Shown here: one piece after another, positions 59,927-64,000 of the stretch
How the letters are laid out: each line of letters begins with the position of its first letter
Numbering within the stretch: the stretch's first letter is position 1
NCBI RefSeq assembly: GCF_030622045.1
Contig: NZ_CP130886.1
Coordinates: 2,431,557-2,495,556 of the forward strand
DNA length: 64,000 bases
Direction: 5' to 3'
From: Planctellipticum variicoloris
GTDB taxonomy: Bacteria > Planctomycetota > Planctomycetia > Planctomycetales > Planctomycetaceae
The notes under the pieces: model-generated
Told to the model about the DNA's origin: nothing
Database searches by the model: none
What the model saw: the letters and a program-made list of their open reading frames with translations, nothing else
Made by a program: the position numbers and the translations under genes

Positions 59927-61405
59927 CTACAGCAACGGCTCCAGCAGGCGGGCCGTGTCCTGGATCAGCCGTTGGGGAAAGGACTGGCTCAGGCATTCGG
60001 CCAGTTCGAGCGGTCGGCTCTGGGCGATGTAGCTGACCTGCAGCCGGTTGAGTTCCCTGGAAAACTCGCGGTCATAGATCGCCAGCGTCAGCTCAAAGTT
60101 CAGAAACAGGCTCCGCGGGTCCAGATTCAACGAGCCGAACAGTCCCCAAGTGTCGTCGACCAGCACCGACTTGGTGTGCAGCAGGCCGCCCCGAAATAGG
60201 TGGACCCGTACGCCGGCGGCCAGCAGATCGCGCAGAAACGCCCGCCCCGCGTTGTGGGCCAGCCAGGAATCGACCCGCTCCGGGATGACGAGCTCGACGG
60301 CGACGCCCCGCTGAGCGGCGCCGATGAGCGCCGCCAGGAGCGGTTCGTGCGGAATGAAATAGGGACTGGTCAGAACGATCCGGTTGCGGGCGCGATAGAT
60401 CGTCGTCAGCAGGACCTGGTCGACTCGTCCCCCTTCCAGCCCGGGCCCCGAGGGGATCACCTGCATGGCGGCGCTGCCGGCGGGACGGACCGGATGGACG
60501 TCGCTCACCTCGCGGAGACGTTCGTCGGCGATTTCGGTGGCGAAGGCCCAGTCGCTCAGGAACAGAATTGCCAGCGGCTCAACGACCGGCCCGCGCACGC
60601 GGACCATCGCGTCGACCCACTGGCCGACGCCGGCGTTCTGTTTGAAGTGCCGCGGATCGACGAGGTTCAGGCTGCCGGTATAGGCGACTTTGCAGTCCAC
60701 GAGGACCAGCTTGCGGTGCAGCCGCAGGTCGAACCGCGTGAAGGGGAGTCGCCAGAAGCTGGCCGGAAGCGCCGCGACGACCTGAATTCCGGCGGCGCGC
60801 AATCGCACCGGCCACGGACCGCGCAGGAACGGTCGGCTGCCGACGTCATCCAGCAACAGCAGACAGGAGACGCCGCGGGCCGCCGCCCGCAGCAGGGCTT
60901 CGGCGACCTCGTCCGCCTTGCCTCCCGCATTCCAGATATAGAACGCCAGATGGCACGACCGCCGGGCGGCGTCGATGTCTCGAATGATTGCGTCGAGCGC
61001 CTCGTCCCAGCGGCCCAACAGCGTGAAGGCATTGCCGGATTGCGGCGGCAGTCCGAGAGAGGCCTGCACGAGCTGGGCCACGGGTTCGGCCTCCCGTCCG
61101 GCGACTTCCCAGTCGACGTGAGACCGGGCCTGCAGCTCTTCGCACCAGGCCTGATACAGCGGGGCGAGCTTCGCCGCCATCCGCGCTCGTCGGCTTCCCA
61201 GCCGCAGTTCGCCGATTAGCAGGTAGGCGAGCACACCCAGGAGGGGCGTCGCCAGCAGCACGAACAGCCAGGCCAGCGACGTTCCGACCGGTAACCGGCG
61301 CACGATCACACGGACGGACAGGCCGAGGCGGATCAGCCAGTCGATCACGAAGATCATGACGGCCAGCCACGTTGAATCGGTCAAACTGCTGTCCTCGTCA
61401 GGCAT
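59927..61405 (-). CDS. cls: Cardiolipin synthase-like phospholipase D
   Basis: A 492-aa protein with two N-terminal membrane segments (LAVMIFVIDWLIRLGLSV, LAWLFVLLATPLLGVLAYLLIGE) and two HKD motifs: LHRKLVLVDCKVAYTGSLN and LHTKSVLVDDTWGLFGSLN. These fit bacterial cardiolipin synthases (phosphatidyl transfer between two phosphatidylglycerols). Related PLD-type enzymes cannot be excluded. Confidence 0.9.
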   Translation of the reverse strand: MPDEDSSLTDSTWLAVMIFVIDWLIRLGLSVRVIVRRLPVGTSLAWLFVLLATPLLGVLAYLLIGELRLGSRRARMAAKLAPLYQAWCEELQARSHVDWEVAGREAEPVAQLVQASLGLPPQSGNAFTLLGRWDEALDAIIRDIDAARRSCHLAFYIWNAGGKADEVAEALLRAAARGVSCLLLLDDVGSRPFLRGPWPVRLRAAGIQVVAALPASFWRLPFTRFDLRLHRKLVLVDCKVAYTGSLNLVDPRHFKQNAGVGQWVDAMVRVRGPVVEPLAILFLSDWAFATEIADERLREVSDVHPVRPAGSAAMQVIPSGPGLEGGRVDQVLLTTIYRARNRIVLTSPYFIPHEPLLAALIGAAQRGVAVELVIPERVDSWLAHNAGRAFLRDLLAAGVRVHLFRGGLLHTKSVLVDDTWGLFGSLNLDPRSLFLNFELTLAIYDREFSRELNRLQVSYIAQSRPLELAECLSQSFPQRLIQDTARLLEPLL

Positions 61406-61429
61406 CGCGCTGAGCGCGCGACGCGGATG

Positions 61430-62434
61430 CTACTTGCCGCCGGGAACGCGGACCTTTTGAATCCGATGATTCTGGGTGTCAACGACGTACAGGAATCCTG
61501 CGCTGTCCATCGCCAGGCCGTGCGGCGTGTGAAACTGACCGAGCGCGTCGCCTGGATCGAGAGACTCAAAACCATAGAGCAGTTCGCCTGCTGTGGAGAA
61601 CGCTTGCACGCGATGATTGGTGGACGAAACCCAGACCCGCTGCAGCGGGTCCGCCAGCACCGCGATCGGCCCAGGCAGATTTTTCGGACGCCCGCCAAAT
61701 CCGCCGGGCTCAGTCGAGTTGCTGCCGAAGGCGAACAGCGGCTTTCCGTCGGCTGAGAACTTCTGGATCCGGCCGAGCGCCGCTTCGGTCGTCCAGACCT
61801 GCCCTTCTCGATCAATGGCGACAAAGTTCGGGCCGCCGGTCCGATTGGGAAGTTTTTCGACGCCATCAAACTGGCCGGGCTCGGTGCCATATTCGCCCCA
61901 TTTGCGGAGGAACTTGCCGTCCCGCGAGTAGGCCTGAATTCGCCGATTGACCTGGTCGGCGACATAGACGGTATCGTCGAGACCAATGGCGATCCCCCCC
62001 GGCTGGTCCAGCTCGCCGTCCGCCGTCCCCTTCTGCCCCCACTCACGCAGCAAAGTTCCATCTTGGCCGTAGACGCAGATTTTGTGCTTCATCATCGGGG
62101 CGACGTAGATTTCTCCCCGGCGGTCGACGGCAATCCCCCCCGGCATCTCGTCCACGGCAAACTTGCCGAGAAACTTGCCATCCCGGTCGAACCGCTGAAT
62201 CCGGTTGTTCTTGAACTCCGTAACGTAGATCACGTCGTGAGCGTCGATTGCGATGCCGATGGGCGAATGAAAGTCTCCGTCGCCGGTTCCCTCCTGCCCC
62301 CACGCCCGGACCGCCTCCAACCTGCCAGCGTCGGGTTCCTGCGCGTCACTCGGCGCCGCTCCCCCGCAGGCCAGAAACAGGCCGAGCAGCAATGCCGGCC
62401 ATGAAACCGGTAGCGCAAGGGACCGGGCGCGCAT
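61430..62434 (-). CDS. Exported NHL-repeat protein
   Basis: A 334-aa protein with a signal peptide (LPVSWPALLLGLFLACGGA), possibly a lipoprotein. Six NHL-type blades (VIYVTEFKNNRIQRFDRDGKF, VYVADQVNRRIQAYSRDGKF, LYVVDTQNHRIQKV) make up a propeller for protein or ligand binding. ATG at 62434 has GGAG nine bases upstream. Frames further upstream look non-natural. Confidence 0.85.
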   Translation of the reverse strand: MRARSLALPVSWPALLLGLFLACGGAAPSDAQEPDAGRLEAVRAWGQEGTGDGDFHSPIGIAIDAHDVIYVTEFKNNRIQRFDRDGKFLGKFAVDEMPGGIAVDRRGEIYVAPMMKHKICVYGQDGTLLREWGQKGTADGELDQPGGIAIGLDDTVYVADQVNRRIQAYSRDGKFLRKWGEYGTEPGQFDGVEKLPNRTGGPNFVAIDREGQVWTTEAALGRIQKFSADGKPLFAFGSNSTEPGGFGGRPKNLPGPIAVLADPLQRVWVSSTNHRVQAFSTAGELLYGFESLDPGDALGQFHTPHGLAMDSAGFLYVVDTQNHRIQKVRVPGGK

Positions 62435-62670
62435 GATGCAGAACTCCGGAGGTCGAACGTCTGGCGGGCGGGTTTCGAATCGCAGAGCATACCACATCGG
62501 GATTGCCGCCGGCCGCATCGAATCGCGACGAAGTCGCAGTCCGCATGGCCGTGAGAAACCGGCATCCTGCGACTGGCAGGCGCCGGTTTGCGTCGTTACG
62601 ATACGTTCGTGGAGAGCGAGCCCCACTGAGGAACCGACGTCCCCCTCGGGAGGCGACGCGAGAGCTTCAA

Positions 62671-63342
62671 ATGGGTCTCTGGCGGACGACATCTGGCCGA
62701 CGGATGACGCGCAGGCTGCTGGGCCTGATCGCGTTGTTGCCGTTCGTCGCCGTCTCGTTCCCGCTGCCGCTCCCCTCCGGCGGGGATGTCCAGAAAGATC
62801 GCTCGCAGCCCTTTCCCTGTCAGAACCGACCCTGCGGCTGCCGTTCCGCGCAGCAGTGCTGGCAGAAGTGCTGCTGCTTTTCCAATGCCCAGAAGGTGGC
62901 GTGGGCGCAGCAGAATCGGGTTGCAGTTCCTGAAGAAGTGGTGACGGCCGCGCGGCGCGAAGAGCAGCGGGCGGCGGAAACAGCCCGGCACGTCTGCTGC
63001 AGCACGCCGACTCCCGCCGTGATCAGTCGGCCGTTGCCGCAGCGGACCATTCATAACCGCGCCACGCAGTCTCGCAATTCCAAACGATCGGTCCGCGTTG
63101 CCGCGAAGAGCAGGAGCGCGGAAACGCTGGCTCCGGCGAAGATTGTCATCGGCGCACTGGCGGGGCAGTGCCAAGGGCGGGACTGGTCGCTGGCGATCGT
63201 TCCCGCCGGGATGATGCCGCTCGCGTCGACACCCTCGCTCCCGATGGCGCCTGTCGCGCGACGAGTCGTGCCGGACTCTGAGTTCGCCGACTCTCTTTCA
63301 CATCGCCCCCCTGTGCCGCCGCCACGGCGGGCTGCAGTTTGA
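62671..63342 (+). CDS. Cys-rich secreted protein, planctomycete-type
   Basis: A 223-aa protein with an N-terminal hydrophobic signal (LLGLIALLPFVAVSFPLPL). The mature N-terminus has a Cys-dense block (CQNRPCGCRSAQQCWQKCCC), then FSNAQKVAWAQQ; the remainder is Arg/Pro/Ala-rich and low-complexity. The Cys pattern may bind metal or form disulfides. It resembles other small planctomycete proteins I have seen described only as hypothetical. Start 62671 (GAGAG upstream) or 62704. Confidence 0.6.
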   Translation: MGLWRTTSGRRMTRRLLGLIALLPFVAVSFPLPLPSGGDVQKDRSQPFPCQNRPCGCRSAQQCWQKCCCFSNAQKVAWAQQNRVAVPEEVVTAARREEQRAAETARHVCCSTPTPAVISRPLPQRTIHNRATQSRNSKRSVRVAAKSRSAETLAPAKIVIGALAGQCQGRDWSLAIVPAGMMPLASTPSLPMAPVARRVVPDSEFADSLSHRPPVPPPRRAAV

Positions 63343-63629
63343 TCTGCACGGGCCTGACTTCGCGCCAGTTGCAACTTCGTCGGACATTTTCGGCCCCGGC
63401 TGAAGGCTGATTGGTCTGGCGGCCTGTGCGACGCCTGCTCGCACGCTCACAGGATTTCGAGGGATCGCTCTCCACAAGTTCGGTCATTTGACTCCTTGTG
63501 AGCGTGCCATCACGCGCCGCACGGCCACGCACGAGTCGCGAGGCATCAGACGCATATGTTCCGTGAACCCCGACGAAACCCGTCGGCGCGTTCCGTTCTC
63601 ACCGCAAATGTCCGAGAGAGGTTTCTTTC

Positions 63630-64000
<371 letters not shown>

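Overview
The window is GC-rich bacterial chromosome, almost certainly from a planctomycete (Planctomycetaceae-like). The diagnostic families are two DUF1559 prepilin-like proteins (5023-6081 and the partial gene at 63630), a DUF1501 + PSCyt1/DUF1549/DUF1553 cytochrome pair (43265-46969), a TPR/ASPIC-UnbV type protein (1-1491), an FHA + MinD-like ATPase pair, a Ser/Thr kinase and many secreted beta-propeller proteins. I saw no rRNA, tRNA or CRISPR array.

Layout. 1-4526: a partial TPR/ASPIC gene, glutaminase, MinD-like ATPase and FHA protein, all on the minus strand. 5023-9292: a plus-strand run of DUF1559 protein, HGDHSHW-containing propeller (AztD-like?), small lipoprotein and PQQ-type propeller. 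9556-20776: a Tat-exported sulfite-oxidase-fold enzyme, an STN/secretin-like protein (minus), Mg-type P-type ATPase, membrane protein + winged-helix regulator, IspH, DUF4153/4173 membrane protein and a sodium:solute symporter. 20947-22642: three tandem FKBP isomerases. 22770-27053: a GntR - ABC ATPase - permease module split by an IS110-family element. 27329-27953: an IS630 remnant and a small ORF. 27975-31073: SDR, di-haem-type cytochrome protein and esterase.

31219-42321 is the most interesting block. A minus-strand array holds a DegT-type aminotransferase, an unknown 154-aa protein, a GcvH-like lipoyl carrier, a two-cluster ferredoxin, a DXDD squalene-hopene-cyclase-like protein, a DUF116-polyprenyl synthase fusion and a prenyltransferase-repeat protein. 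Divergent from it are a CobW-like GTPase and a radical SAM enzyme. I propose an uncharacterised redox/radical terpenoid pathway. A lipoate-protein ligase and dihydrolipoyl dehydrogenase lie about 8 kb away (47123-49353).

42311-46969 holds an NHL-type propeller and the DUF1501/PSCyt1 pair. 49715-55374 is a complete phosphate regulon (pstS-pstC-pstA-pstB-phoU-phoB) without an adjacent PhoR. 55448-64000 holds a secreted unknown protein, a small ORF plus FliN-like protein, CbiX-like chelatase, Ser/Thr kinase, cardiolipin-synthase-like PLD enzyme, NHL propeller, a Cys-rich secreted protein and the start of a second DUF1559 gene.

Non-coding structure includes a strong bidirectional terminator (20879-20918), a large hairpin in the IS110 leader (24536-24582), a long imperfect inverted repeat (31097-31226), three REP-like stems (40779-40904), a repeated GCGTTGCAAAG motif upstream of three genes, and a Pho-box-like direct repeat before pstS.
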